This document shows, one piece after another, positions 1 to 5,112 of a stretch of DNA of 5,112 nucleotides (its first letter is position 1; the number at the start of each line of letters is the position of its first letter). The stretch lies in the NCBI GenBank assembly GCA_028696635.1, contig JAQVGR010000166.1, positions 1 to 5,112 of the forward strand. Direction: 5' to 3'. The notes beneath the pieces were generated by a model that was not told the origin of the DNA, ran no database searches, and saw only the letters and a program-made list of their open reading frames with translations. This DNA comes from Candidatus Krumholzibacteriia bacterium (GTDB lineage: Bacteria > Krumholzibacteriota > Krumholzibacteriia > Krumholzibacteriales > Krumholzibacteriaceae). Made by a program: the position numbers and the translations under genes.

Positions 1-197
1 TCGAGACCTTCTTTTCCCGAAAGCGTGGTGGCACGGGGCTCGGCCTGTTCGTGACGCACAGCATCATTCAGCATCATCAGGGCAGGATAACGGTACGCTC
101 CGAACCGGGATCGGGTACATCATTCCGCGTGTACCTGCCGATCTCGCGTCCGGTCAAGGGAGGCAGTCTTGAAACCGGTAGTGCTTCTGGTCGATGA
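1..197 (+). CDS. Sensor histidine kinase, C-terminal fragment (HATPase_c domain), 5' end outside window
   Basis: The reading frame starting at base 3 is open to a TGA at 195-197 and encodes the last 64 residues of a two-component histidine kinase. It begins in the F box (ETFFSRKRGG), runs directly into the G2 box (GTGLGL), and continues with the usual helix and strands (QHHQGRITVRSEPGSGTSF, then RVYLP). These are the ATP-lid and C-terminal elements of the GHKL ATPase domain. The N box, the phospho-accepting His and any sensor or membrane region lie upstream of the window, so the signal sensed cannot be inferred. The last ten codons (from base 168) overlap the start of the response regulator gene, which suggests translational coupling of a cognate pair. 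The product should autophosphorylate and pass phosphate to Asp53 of the regulator encoded next. Family assignment is firm; the subfamily (NtrB-like or other) is inferred only from the NtrC-type partner. Confidence 0.9.
   Translation, partial: ETFFSRKRGGTGLGLFVTHSIIQHHQGRITVRSEPGSGTSFRVYLPISRPVKGGSLETGSASGR
158..163 (+). promoter_or_regulatory. Ribosome binding site for the response regulator, supporting its TTG start
   Basis: GGGAGG lies 5 bases before the TTG at 169, inside the end of the kinase gene. The protein read from this TTG starts MKPVVLLVDDED, which is the normal N-terminus of a receiver domain, and no ATG lies nearby in this frame. The next in-frame candidate, GTG at 181, would remove half of the first beta strand. 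Confidence 0.75.
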
Positions 198-1593
198 CGA
201 GGACACGATACGGCTGTTCCTCGAGAAGACGCTGAAGGTGGAAGGGTACGAGGCGCTGACGGCATCTACGGGGGAAGAGGCGATCGAGAAGACGAGAAGC
301 GAACTCCCCGACCTCGTCCTGCTCGATCTGAAGCTCCCGGATATGAACGGCATCGATGTGCTTCATAAAATCAAGGAGGAGCTGCCGGAGATCTGCGTGA
401 TCATGCTGACTGCCTTCGGCGACATCGAGACGGCAGTGTCGGCAATCAAGAAAGGGGCGTTCGATTTCGTCAGCAAGCCGGTGAACCTCGAGCAGCTTCT
501 GCTCGCGGTCGGAAAAGGGCTCGAGTCGCAGAAGCTCAACCGCGAGCTGTTCCAGCTTCGCCGCCGGGTCAAGCTTGATTTTGACGAGGGATATATCCCG
601 GGCGAGAGCCCGCAGATGAAGGAGATCTACGAGATAGTCAGGACCGTGGCGCGAAGCGAGACGACGACCGTGCTCATCCAGGGAGAAAGCGGCACCGGCA
701 AGGAAATGATCGCGAATATGATCCACCGCTTCAGCCCTCGACATGACAAGCCGTTCCTCGAGATCAACTGCGCGTCCCTGCCGGAGGAGCTTCTCGAGAG
801 CGAGCTGTTCGGGCACGAGCGGGGAGCCTTCACCGACGCCAAAGTCCAGAAGATCGGGCTCCTCGAGCTGGCGAACAAGGGAACGCTCTTTCTCGACGAG
901 ATCGGAGAGATGAGCCAGACGATACAGGTCAAGCTGCTGCGCGTGCTCGAGCGCATGACGTTCCGACGTGTCGGAGGGACGAAGGACATCAAGGTCAGCG
1001 TGCGCATCATCTCGGCGACGAACCGCGATCTCGAGTCGGCGGTGGGCGAGAAACTGTTCCGCGAGGACCTCTACTACCGGCTCAAGGTGATTCCGATACA
1101 CATCCCCCCCCTGAGGGAGCGCAAGGAGGACATCTACATCCTCCTCAAGCACTTTCTCACGAGGTTCAACAGGCAGTTCAACAAGAACTTCATGGAGGTC
1201 GACGACGGCGCGTTCGAGAGGATCCTCGCGTATCCGTGGCCGGGCAATATCCGGGAATTGAAGAATATAGTGGAGCGGATCGTGCTGCTCGAGAATGACA
1301 CCGTATTGAGGATCTCGCATCTTCCCGAAAGCATCAGGAAGGGCGAGTCCGCAGCCCTCGAGCGAACCGTCGCCCAGCGTTTCGAGGTCGCACTGGGAAA
1401 ACCTTTCCCGGAGGCCGGAATCGATTTCGAGGATCTCATCAGGAACGCGGAGAGCGATCTTATCGCCAAGGCGATGAAGGAGGCCGGGGGCAACCAGAGC
1501 AGGGCGGCGAGGCTTCTGCGCCTGAACCGCGACAAGCTCCGGTACCGTCTCAGAACCTCCGAAACGGAAGACGCCGGGAGCGGAGATGAGTGA
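169..1593 (+). CDS. Sigma-54-dependent response regulator, NtrC family (receiver, AAA+ and Fis-type HTH domains)
   Basis: This 474-residue protein has the full NtrC-family layout. The receiver domain (about 1-118) has the acidic pair D9/D10, phospho-acceptor D53 (in LLDLKLPDMNG), T81 and K103. The AAA+ sigma-54 activator domain (about 142-380) has Walker A GESGTGKE at 172-179, Walker B LFLDEIGE at 240-247, sensor-I-region SATNRDL at 282-288, probable arginine fingers R298 and R304 in FREDLYYRL, and sensor II WPGNIREL at 357-364. A Fis-type helix-turn-helix (about 432-461, GGNQSRAARLLRLNRDKLRYRL) closes the protein. Once phosphorylated by the upstream kinase it should oligomerise at enhancer sites and use ATP hydrolysis to open sigma-54 promoters. 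The sigma-54 contact loop reads GAFTDA (219-224) rather than GAFTGA. It starts at TTG and overlaps lptE by 8 bases at its 3' end. Target genes are unknown, and I see no sigma-54 promoter in the window. The family call is secure; a specific name such as AtoC, ZraR or NtrC is not justified. Confidence 0.97.
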   Translation: MKPVVLLVDDEDTIRLFLEKTLKVEGYEALTASTGEEAIEKTRSELPDLVLLDLKLPDMNGIDVLHKIKEELPEICVIMLTAFGDIETAVSAIKKGAFDFVSKPVNLEQLLLAVGKGLESQKLNRELFQLRRRVKLDFDEGYIPGESPQMKEIYEIVRTVARSETTTVLIQGESGTGKEMIANMIHRFSPRHDKPFLEINCASLPEELLESELFGHERGAFTDAKVQKIGLLELANKGTLFLDEIGEMSQTIQVKLLRVLERMTFRRVGGTKDIKVSVRIISATNRDLESAVGEKLFREDLYYRLKVIPIHIPPLRERKEDIYILLKHFLTRFNRQFNKNFMEVDDGAFERILAYPWPGNIRELKNIVERIVLLENDTVLRISHLPESIRKGESAALERTVAQRFEVALGKPFPEAGIDFEDLIRNAESDLIAKAMKEAGGNQSRAARLLRLNRDKLRYRLRTSETEDAGSGDE

Positions 1594-2104
1594 ACGCCTG
1601 CGCAGAACAGCCGCGATGACGCTCATCGCCGTCGCGGCATGCGCCGGTTGCGGCGTGTACCGAACGACGAGCCGCACGGCGGGGGACATCCGGCGGATAT
1701 CCGTGCCGTATTTCAACAATGCCACGGCGGAACCCGAAATAGAGATCGAGATCACGGACCGGATCATCGAGGGGATAGTCCGGGACAACACGCTGCGGGT
1801 CGTGGACGAGGCCGAGGCGGACGCCCTGCTCGAAGGGACCGTCGTCGAGTACCGGAACATCCCATTTACCTTCGAGCAGGGGGAAACGCAGATACAGGCC
1901 GAGCAGTACCGGTTGTTCGTCGGGATACGCGTCTCCTTGTTCGACAAGGGGAAGAACGCATATCTGTACGAGGACAGGACGATCAAGGCGCACGGGGACT
2001 ACTATCTCGAGACGAACGTCGATCAGAACTACGAGAACGCTCTTGAAGAGGTCTATCGCGACCTCGTTGAAGGGATCCTCTCGGCGACGGTGCAGGACTG
2101 GTGA
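1586..2104 (+). CDS. lptE: LptE-like outer-membrane LPS-assembly lipoprotein
   Basis: This is a 172-residue lipoprotein. The N-terminus has basic residues (R4, R6, R7), a hydrophobic stretch (residues 9-18) and two possible lipidation cysteines: C19 (preceded by VAA, a good lipobox) and C22 (preceded by CAG, followed by GVY as is usual for LptE proteins). The mature part has the LptE pattern: a first strand with ISVPYFNNATAEPEIE, a helix with ITDRIIEGI, DNTLRVVDEAEADALLEG, then VVEYRNIPF and a C-terminal amphipathic helix. In known systems LptE sits inside the LptD barrel in the outer membrane and helps insert lipopolysaccharide. The position directly before holA matches the lptE-holA order of proteobacteria and supports the call. 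The start is the ATG at 1586, with GGGAG at 1576-1580; it overlaps the end of the regulator gene, so coupled translation is likely. LptE proteins diverge strongly in sequence, so the identification rests on pattern plus context. Confidence 0.82.
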   Translation: MSERLRRTAAMTLIAVAACAGCGVYRTTSRTAGDIRRISVPYFNNATAEPEIEIEITDRIIEGIVRDNTLRVVDEAEADALLEGTVVEYRNIPFTFEQGETQIQAEQYRLFVGIRVSLFDKGKNAYLYEDRTIKAHGDYYLETNVDQNYENALEEVYRDLVEGILSATVQDW

Positions 2105-2107
2105 GCG

Positions 2108-3142
2108 ATGAGGGCCGATCTGGCATACTACCGAAGGGTTTTCGACTCCATCTCATCCGACGAACCGCTCCCGCTCTATCTGCTCAAGGGGGACGAAGCG
2201 TTTATCATGGAGGAGCTTACCGCGCGGATCGTCGATCGGCACGTACCGGAGGATATGCGCAGCTTTAATCTCTCGATCGACTACGGCGGGGAGGTCGACG
2301 TGGGACAGTTCTTGGCGACCGCCGGCGCGTATCCGTTTCTCGGAGAGAGGCGGGTCCTCGTGCTGAAGGAGCTCGAGCGCCTCAAAGGCGGATGGAAACC
2401 GCTCGTCGAATACTGCGCATCCCCCGGTTCCTCGAGCGTCATCGTATTCCTGCTGGGCACGCATGACGAGCGGAGAAGGAAACTGCGGCTTCCGCGCGAC
2501 GCCGGCGCGCTCGAGAAGGCGGTAGCCGCGAAAGGGCGGGTGATTCCCTGCGAGCGGCTCGGCGACGCGGAGGTGAGAAAATGGATCGTCTCTGCGGCAA
2601 AGCGCGCGGGGGTGACGATGACGGGAGAAGCCGCCTCGGCCATGCACGCGAGCGTCGGCGCCGACCTCTTCGATCTCCAGAACGAGATGGCCAAGATCGC
2701 CGTCGTCTTCGAGGGAGAGACGGTCACGGGAGCGGATCTCGCGGGTATTATCGGAGCCTACCGGCTCAACGCGGTCTATGACCTCATCGATTGCGTCGGT
2801 ACCGGCGATGAGGGTCGCTCGGTGAGAGTCCTATCGAAGATAATCCAGACTGGCGCGGAGAGGCCGAGTGTTGTACTGTACCACCTGATCCGCCATTTCC
2901 TCGGACTGCTCAAGGCAAAGGCGGGTCAGAGCGACGGGGGGTTCCGTCCCGAGGGACGCGGCGGGCAGTCGGGAGCGATGTCTACCAGGACTATCCTGAT
3001 CTGGCTCGAGAACCTCAGGACCGCGGAACTGGCGATCAAGAGCACGAGCCTGCCAGAGCGTCTGCTGATAGAAGGGGCCGTGCTGCATTCGTTCAGGGGA
3101 ATGCTGCTCGACCCGTCGGCGCGTACGGTCGGAGCGGCCTGA
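2108..3142 (+). CDS. holA: DNA polymerase III delta subunit (clamp-loader subunit HolA)
   Basis: This 344-residue protein has the usual HolA length. The N-terminal AAA+-like domain opens with LYLLKGDEAF (23-32), the degenerate P-loop region typical of delta, followed by a helix MEELTARIV. At 75-92 is YPFLGERRVLVLKELERL, the conserved delta segment before domain II. The lid region includes LGDAEVRKWIVSAAKRAG and GADLFDLQNEMAKIA, the latter a HolA hallmark. The collar domain (about 220-344) mediates pentamer assembly and contains SVVLYHLIRHFLGLLKAK. In the clamp-loader complex delta opens the beta sliding clamp and does not hydrolyse ATP; no functional Walker A motif is expected and none is seen. 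A Gly-rich, charged linker (about 273-292) interrupts the collar and is probably a loop. The gene starts 3 bases after lptE stops; the only SD-like sequence is AGGA at 2094-2097, so translation is probably coupled to lptE. Confidence 0.93.
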   Translation: MRADLAYYRRVFDSISSDEPLPLYLLKGDEAFIMEELTARIVDRHVPEDMRSFNLSIDYGGEVDVGQFLATAGAYPFLGERRVLVLKELERLKGGWKPLVEYCASPGSSSVIVFLLGTHDERRRKLRLPRDAGALEKAVAAKGRVIPCERLGDAEVRKWIVSAAKRAGVTMTGEAASAMHASVGADLFDLQNEMAKIAVVFEGETVTGADLAGIIGAYRLNAVYDLIDCVGTGDEGRSVRVLSKIIQTGAERPSVVLYHLIRHFLGLLKAKAGQSDGGFRPEGRGGQSGAMSTRTILIWLENLRTAELAIKSTSLPERLLIEGAVLHSFRGMLLDPSARTVGAA

Positions 3143-3157
3143 ACGGACGGGAGCAGC

Positions 3158-3164
3158 GGGGAGG
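3158..3164 (+). promoter_or_regulatory. Strong ribosome binding site for thioredoxin
   Basis: GGGGAGG lies 5 bases before the ATG at 3170, in the 27-base gap after holA. It is the best Shine-Dalgarno match in the window, so the thioredoxin may be translated better than its upstream neighbour and independently of it. Confidence 0.7.
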
Positions 3165-3169
3165 CGGAT

Positions 3170-3511
3170 ATGAGCATCGAGACGAAGATCAGGAAGGTCA
3201 CGGACGGCGAATTCGCAGGCGCCGTTCTCGCGCCGGGCCGTCCGGCGATCGTCGATTTCTGGGCTGATTGGTGCGGACCCTGCCGCCAGCTCGACGGCGT
3301 GCTCGACGAGATGGCCGACGAGTACGACGGCACGGTATCTTTTTTCAAGGTGGATGTGAACGAGAGCGGCAGGACGGCGGCCCGATACGCTGTGCAGAGC
3401 ATCCCAATGCTGTTGTTCGTCAACAGGGGAGAGATAGTGGATCGGGCGGTCGGCTCGGTTTCCCGCGCGTTGATCGAGGAGAAACTCCGGACGATGCTCG
3501 AGGCGATCTGA
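3170..3511 (+). CDS. Thioredoxin (WCGPC active site)
   Basis: This 113-residue protein is a single thioredoxin-fold domain of the normal cytosolic length (about 105-115). The active site is WADWCGPCRQL with redox cysteines C35 and C38, preceded by the buried D29 of the VDFWA strand, equivalent to D26 of E. coli thioredoxin. The central strand FFKVDVNES and the cis-proline loop QSIPMLLFV (cis-Pro P79) are present, and the C-terminal helix ends at AI. There is no signal peptide or membrane segment, so it should act in the cytoplasm as a protein disulfide reductase, recycled by thioredoxin reductase (not in this window). The residue after the cis-proline is Met (M80), where E. coli thioredoxin has Thr. 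It lies 27 bases after holA and 36 before a TusA-like gene; the pairing with a sulfur-carrier-fold protein is suggestive but unproven. Fold and catalytic residues are clear; its physiological substrate is unknown. Confidence 0.95.
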   Translation: MSIETKIRKVTDGEFAGAVLAPGRPAIVDFWADWCGPCRQLDGVLDEMADEYDGTVSFFKVDVNESGRTAARYAVQSIPMLLFVNRGEIVDRAVGSVSRALIEEKLRTMLEAI

Positions 3512-3537
3512 TCGGAAGTTTCGCGGACCGCAGGTCG

Positions 3538-3543
3538 AGAGGA
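3538..3543 (+). promoter_or_regulatory. Ribosome binding site of the TusA-like gene
   Basis: AGAGGA lies 4 bases before the ATG at 3548. A second purine-rich run follows it, so the in-frame ATG at 3557 is also possible. The ATG at 3575 would start directly at the conserved ARGLR motif but has only GAGGAA (3562-3567) in front of it. The start of this gene is therefore uncertain by up to nine codons. Confidence 0.5.
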
Positions 3544-3547
3544 AGAG

Positions 3548-3793
3548 ATGAGAGGAATGGACGAGGAACGGATCATGGCCCGCGGTCTCAGGCCGCCGGG
3601 CCCATTGCTGCTCGTCAGGAAGCGGCTTGACGCCGCCTTCGGAAGGCGTCTGAGAGTGATTGTCTCGAGCGAGGAGGCGGTGCGGGATCTTCTCGCGTTC
3701 TTCGAAGAGATGGGCGTGCCGACCGAGACAGACCGGGCCGGAGACGACTACCATGTGATTGCCGATCTGTCCGGCCGGAAGAAAGGCGACTGA
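3548..3793 (+). CDS. TusA/SirA-fold protein lacking the catalytic cysteine
   Basis: The protein has 81 residues (or 78 or 72 from later ATGs). From M10 it follows the TusA/SirA/YedF pattern: ARGLRPPGPLLLVRK matches the family signature GLRCPxPxxxVRK, then the strand RLRVIVSSEEAVRD, the helix LLAFFEEMG, and a final strand YHVIADL. This is the beta-alpha-beta-alpha-beta-beta fold of about 75-80 residues. In family members the signature Cys carries a persulfide in sulfur relays, for example in tRNA 2-thiouridine synthesis. Here that position is Pro16 (codon CCG at 3593-3595), and the whole protein contains no cysteine, so classical sulfur transfer is not possible. The frame is intact, well spaced and coupled to leuS (TGATG junction), so it does not look like a pseudogene. 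It may have a structural or regulatory role, or be a specialised paralogue. The fold assignment is by recalled motif and is fairly strong; the function is unknown. Confidence 0.72.
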   Translation: MRGMDEERIMARGLRPPGPLLLVRKRLDAAFGRRLRVIVSSEEAVRDLLAFFEEMGVPTETDRAGDDYHVIADLSGRKKGD

Positions 3794-3795
3794 TG
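3782..3795 (+). promoter_or_regulatory. leuS ribosome binding site and TGATG stop-start junction
   Basis: AAAGG at 3782-3786 lies 6 bases before the leuS ATG at 3793. The TGA of the TusA-like gene (3791-3793) shares its last base with that ATG, giving TGATG, a typical termination-reinitiation coupling. There is no room for a leader, T-box or attenuator directly before leuS, so its control must come from further upstream in the operon or from promoters inside the preceding genes. Confidence 0.7.
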
Positions 3796-5112
3796 GAAGA
3801 GTTCTTCCCCTTCAGGGAAGTCGAAGAGACGTGGCAGCGCCGCTGGGCGGATCTCTTTCGGTGCGATACGTCGGGCGATTCCCGCAAGTACTATTGTCTT
3901 ATGATGTTTCCATACCCATCGGGATACCTCCATGTGGGTCACGGGCGCAATTACATAATCGGCGACGCGCTGGCGAGATACAAGATAATGGAAGGGCGCG
4001 AGGTGCTCGCGCCGATGGGGTGGGATGCATTCGGGCTTCCCGCGGAGAATGCCGCTATAAAGAACCGGATAAGCCCGGCCACCTGGACAGCCGACAACAT
4101 CGCCTACATGAAGCGGCAGTTTTTCCAGTGGGGTGTCATCTACGACTGGTCCCGCGAGGTCACATCGTGCAAGCCCGATTACTACCGGTGGACGCAGTGG
4201 CTTTTCCTGCAGCTGTATCATTCGAAGCTCGCCTATCAGGCGGAAGCGTCCGTCAACTGGTGCCCGTCATGCAGGACGGTTCTCGCCAATGAGCAGGTTG
4301 TGGGTGGGGAGTGCGAGCGCTGCCACAGCGAAGTCGAGCAGAGGAAGCTCAGGCAGTGGTTTTTCAGGATCACCGATTACGCCGACCGGCTCCTCGGCGA
4401 TCTCGAAGCCCTGGAGAGCTGGCCTGAACGGGTCGTGGTGATGCAGCGGAACTGGATCGGCCGCTCGGAAGGTGTGGAGGTCTCGTTTCCGCTCGAGGGG
4501 AGCGACAAGGCGCTCGATTGTTTCACCACGCGCATAGACACGATCTGCGGCGCCACGTTCGTCGTGATAGCGGCAGATCACCCGCTGGCGATCGAACTGC
4601 TCCGGCGCGGCGGAAGGGAGGATGAAGGGCGAGCCTTCATCGAGCACGTGGGGCGAATCAGGGTCGAAGAGCGCGAGATGACCGAGCAGACGAAGGAGGG
4701 GTTTTTTACCGGGTGCTATGCGTCTAATCCGGTGACCGGCGGGAGGATCCCGGTCTTTTTGGCAAGCTACGTTTTGATGGAGTACGGGACCGGCGTGGTC
4801 ATGGGAGTCCCCGCGCACGACCAGCGTGATTTCGAGTTCGTCGCCGAATCTCCCGTCGAGATACCGGTCATACAGGTGATACTCGAGGAAGGTTCATCGC
4901 CGGGGACGCTCACGGCGGCGTACGTCGGCGATGGCGTCATGATACATTCGGGCGTATACGACGGTCTTCGCAACAGCGAGGCGATGGAGCGGATCGCGGA
5001 TGATCTCGCGGCCGCGGGGCGGGCCCGGCGCACGGTGCACTATCGCCTCAAGGACTGGCTCATCTCGCGTCAGAGGTACTGGGGCGCGCCGATACCGATG
5101 ATCCACTGCGAC
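3793..5112 (+). CDS. leuS: Leucyl-tRNA synthetase, N-terminal 440 residues (3' end outside window)
   Basis: The frame is open from the ATG at 3793 to the window edge and encodes about half of a class Ia LeuRS (usually about 800-880 residues). The enzyme attaches leucine to tRNA-Leu in the cytoplasm. Visible landmarks are the HIGH motif as HVGH (47-50, in MFPYPSGYLHVGHGRNY), GWDAFGLPAENAA, and a Zn-1 module with four cysteines C157, C160, C174 and C177 (NWCPSC and CERC). The CP1 editing domain has TTRIDT at 245-250 (T250 equivalent to the editing-site threonine T252 of E. coli) and VPAHDQRDFEF at 339-349, followed by the return to the catalytic core with DWLISRQRYWGAPIP. The KMSKS loop, anticodon-binding and C-terminal domains lie beyond the right edge. 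Editing residues look intact. The start fits the usual N-terminus (FREVEETWQRRW) and is coupled to the preceding gene by TGATG. Confidence 0.97.
   Translation, partial: MEEFFPFREVEETWQRRWADLFRCDTSGDSRKYYCLMMFPYPSGYLHVGHGRNYIIGDALARYKIMEGREVLAPMGWDAFGLPAENAAIKNRISPATWTADNIAYMKRQFFQWGVIYDWSREVTSCKPDYYRWTQWLFLQLYHSKLAYQAEASVNWCPSCRTVLANEQVVGGECERCHSEVEQRKLRQWFFRITDYADRLLGDLEALESWPERVVVMQRNWIGRSEGVEVSFPLEGSDKALDCFTTRIDTICGATFVVIAADHPLAIELLRRGGREDEGRAFIEHVGRIRVEEREMTEQTKEGFFTGCYASNPVTGGRIPVFLASYVLMEYGTGVVMGVPAHDQRDFEFVAESPVEIPVIQVILEEGSSPGTLTAAYVGDGVMIHSGVYDGLRNSEAMERIADDLAAAGRARRTVHYRLKDWLISRQRYWGAPIPMIHCD

Noticed and set aside
29..44. Possible sigma-54 promoter (TGGCACG, then a -12 element)
   Set aside because: The -24 half matches well, but the -12 half reads TCGGC instead of TTGC, and the bases encode the invariant G2 box of the kinase.
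154..1986. A 610-codon open frame on the - strand opposite the regulator and lptE
   Set aside because: It lies antisense to two genes with unmistakable family motifs, and its translation is rich in Leu, Arg, Glu and Asp with no recognisable domain. Long antisense frames are expected where codon use is GC-rich and biased.
1639..2046. A 135-codon open frame on the + strand within lptE
   Set aside because: It is the +2 frame of lptE with an Arg/Gly/Asp-rich composition, and the lipoprotein frame explains the region better.
3340..3345. Run of six T in the thioredoxin gene, considered as a terminator tail
   Set aside because: No GC-rich stem precedes it, and it encodes the conserved SFFKVD strand.
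3512..3547. Gap between trx and the TusA-like gene, checked for a promoter or terminator
   Set aside because: It is only 36 bases, with no convincing stem-loop, T-run or -10/-35 pair beyond the ribosome binding site.
3629..3650. Inverted repeat GACGCC...GGCGTC with an inner GCCTT-CGG-AAGGC hairpin
   Set aside because: It lies in the middle of the TusA-like gene with no T-run after it, so it is not a terminator; the arms are short and fit chance in GC-rich coding sequence.
2831..3754. A 307-codon open frame on the - strand across holA, trx and the TusA-like gene
   Set aside because: It is antisense to three genes with clear motifs, shows no domain of its own, and has an Arg/His/Pro-rich shadow composition.
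4702..4707. Run of six T in leuS, considered as a programmed frameshift site
   Set aside because: The base before the two TTT codons is G, so the X XXY YYZ slippery pattern is not met, and the reading frame continues unbroken with conserved LeuRS sequence.
4267..4818. A 183-codon open frame on the - strand inside leuS
   Set aside because: It is antisense to the highly conserved Zn-1 and CP1 region of LeuRS; no motif or ribosome binding site supports it.

Overview
The window is a densely packed, single-strand (+) stretch of a GC-rich genome from a diderm (Gram-negative-type) bacterium. An LptE-type outer-membrane lipopolysaccharide-assembly lipoprotein gene indicates two membranes. An NtrC-type activator indicates that sigma-54 is used. 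The lineage cannot be fixed from the sequence alone. The LptE variant (short, starting Cys-Gly-Val-Tyr after the lipobox) and the LeuRS variant (MFPYPSG...HVGHGRNY) look more like the FCB-related or deltaproteobacteria-like candidate phyla than like Enterobacteria; this is an impression, not a search result.

Layout, all on the + strand: (1) the last part of a sensor histidine kinase, cut by the left edge (1-197); (2) a full-length sigma-54-dependent NtrC-family response regulator (169-1593), overlapping the kinase by 29 bases and starting at TTG; (3) an LptE-like lipoprotein (1586-2104), overlapping the regulator by 8 bases; (4) HolA, the DNA polymerase III delta subunit (2108-3142); (5) a thioredoxin with a WCGPC active site (3170-3511); (6) a small TusA/SirA-fold protein whose catalytic cysteine is replaced by proline (3548-3793); (7) the first 440 codons of leucyl-tRNA synthetase (3793-5112), cut by the right edge. 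The longest gap between genes is 36 bases. I see no internal terminator or convincing promoter, so the block reads as one operon-like unit. No RNA gene, mobile element, CRISPR array or long repeat was found, and no stretch over 300 bases lacks a gene.

The parts combine a two-component signalling pair with housekeeping genes: envelope assembly (LptE), replication clamp loading (HolA), thiol redox (thioredoxin) and translation (LeuRS). In E. coli leuS, lptE and holA are adjacent in the order leuS-lptE-holA. Here the same three genes cluster with leuS on the other side, separated from holA by thioredoxin and the TusA-like gene. The points most worth a second look are the cysteine-less TusA-like protein beside a thioredoxin, the GAFTDA variant of the sigma-54 contact loop in the regulator, the rearranged leuS/lptE/holA cluster, and a strong excess of the palindrome CTCGAG caused by near-exclusive CTC-GAG coding of Leu-Glu pairs. 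I did not find a wholly new multi-gene system.
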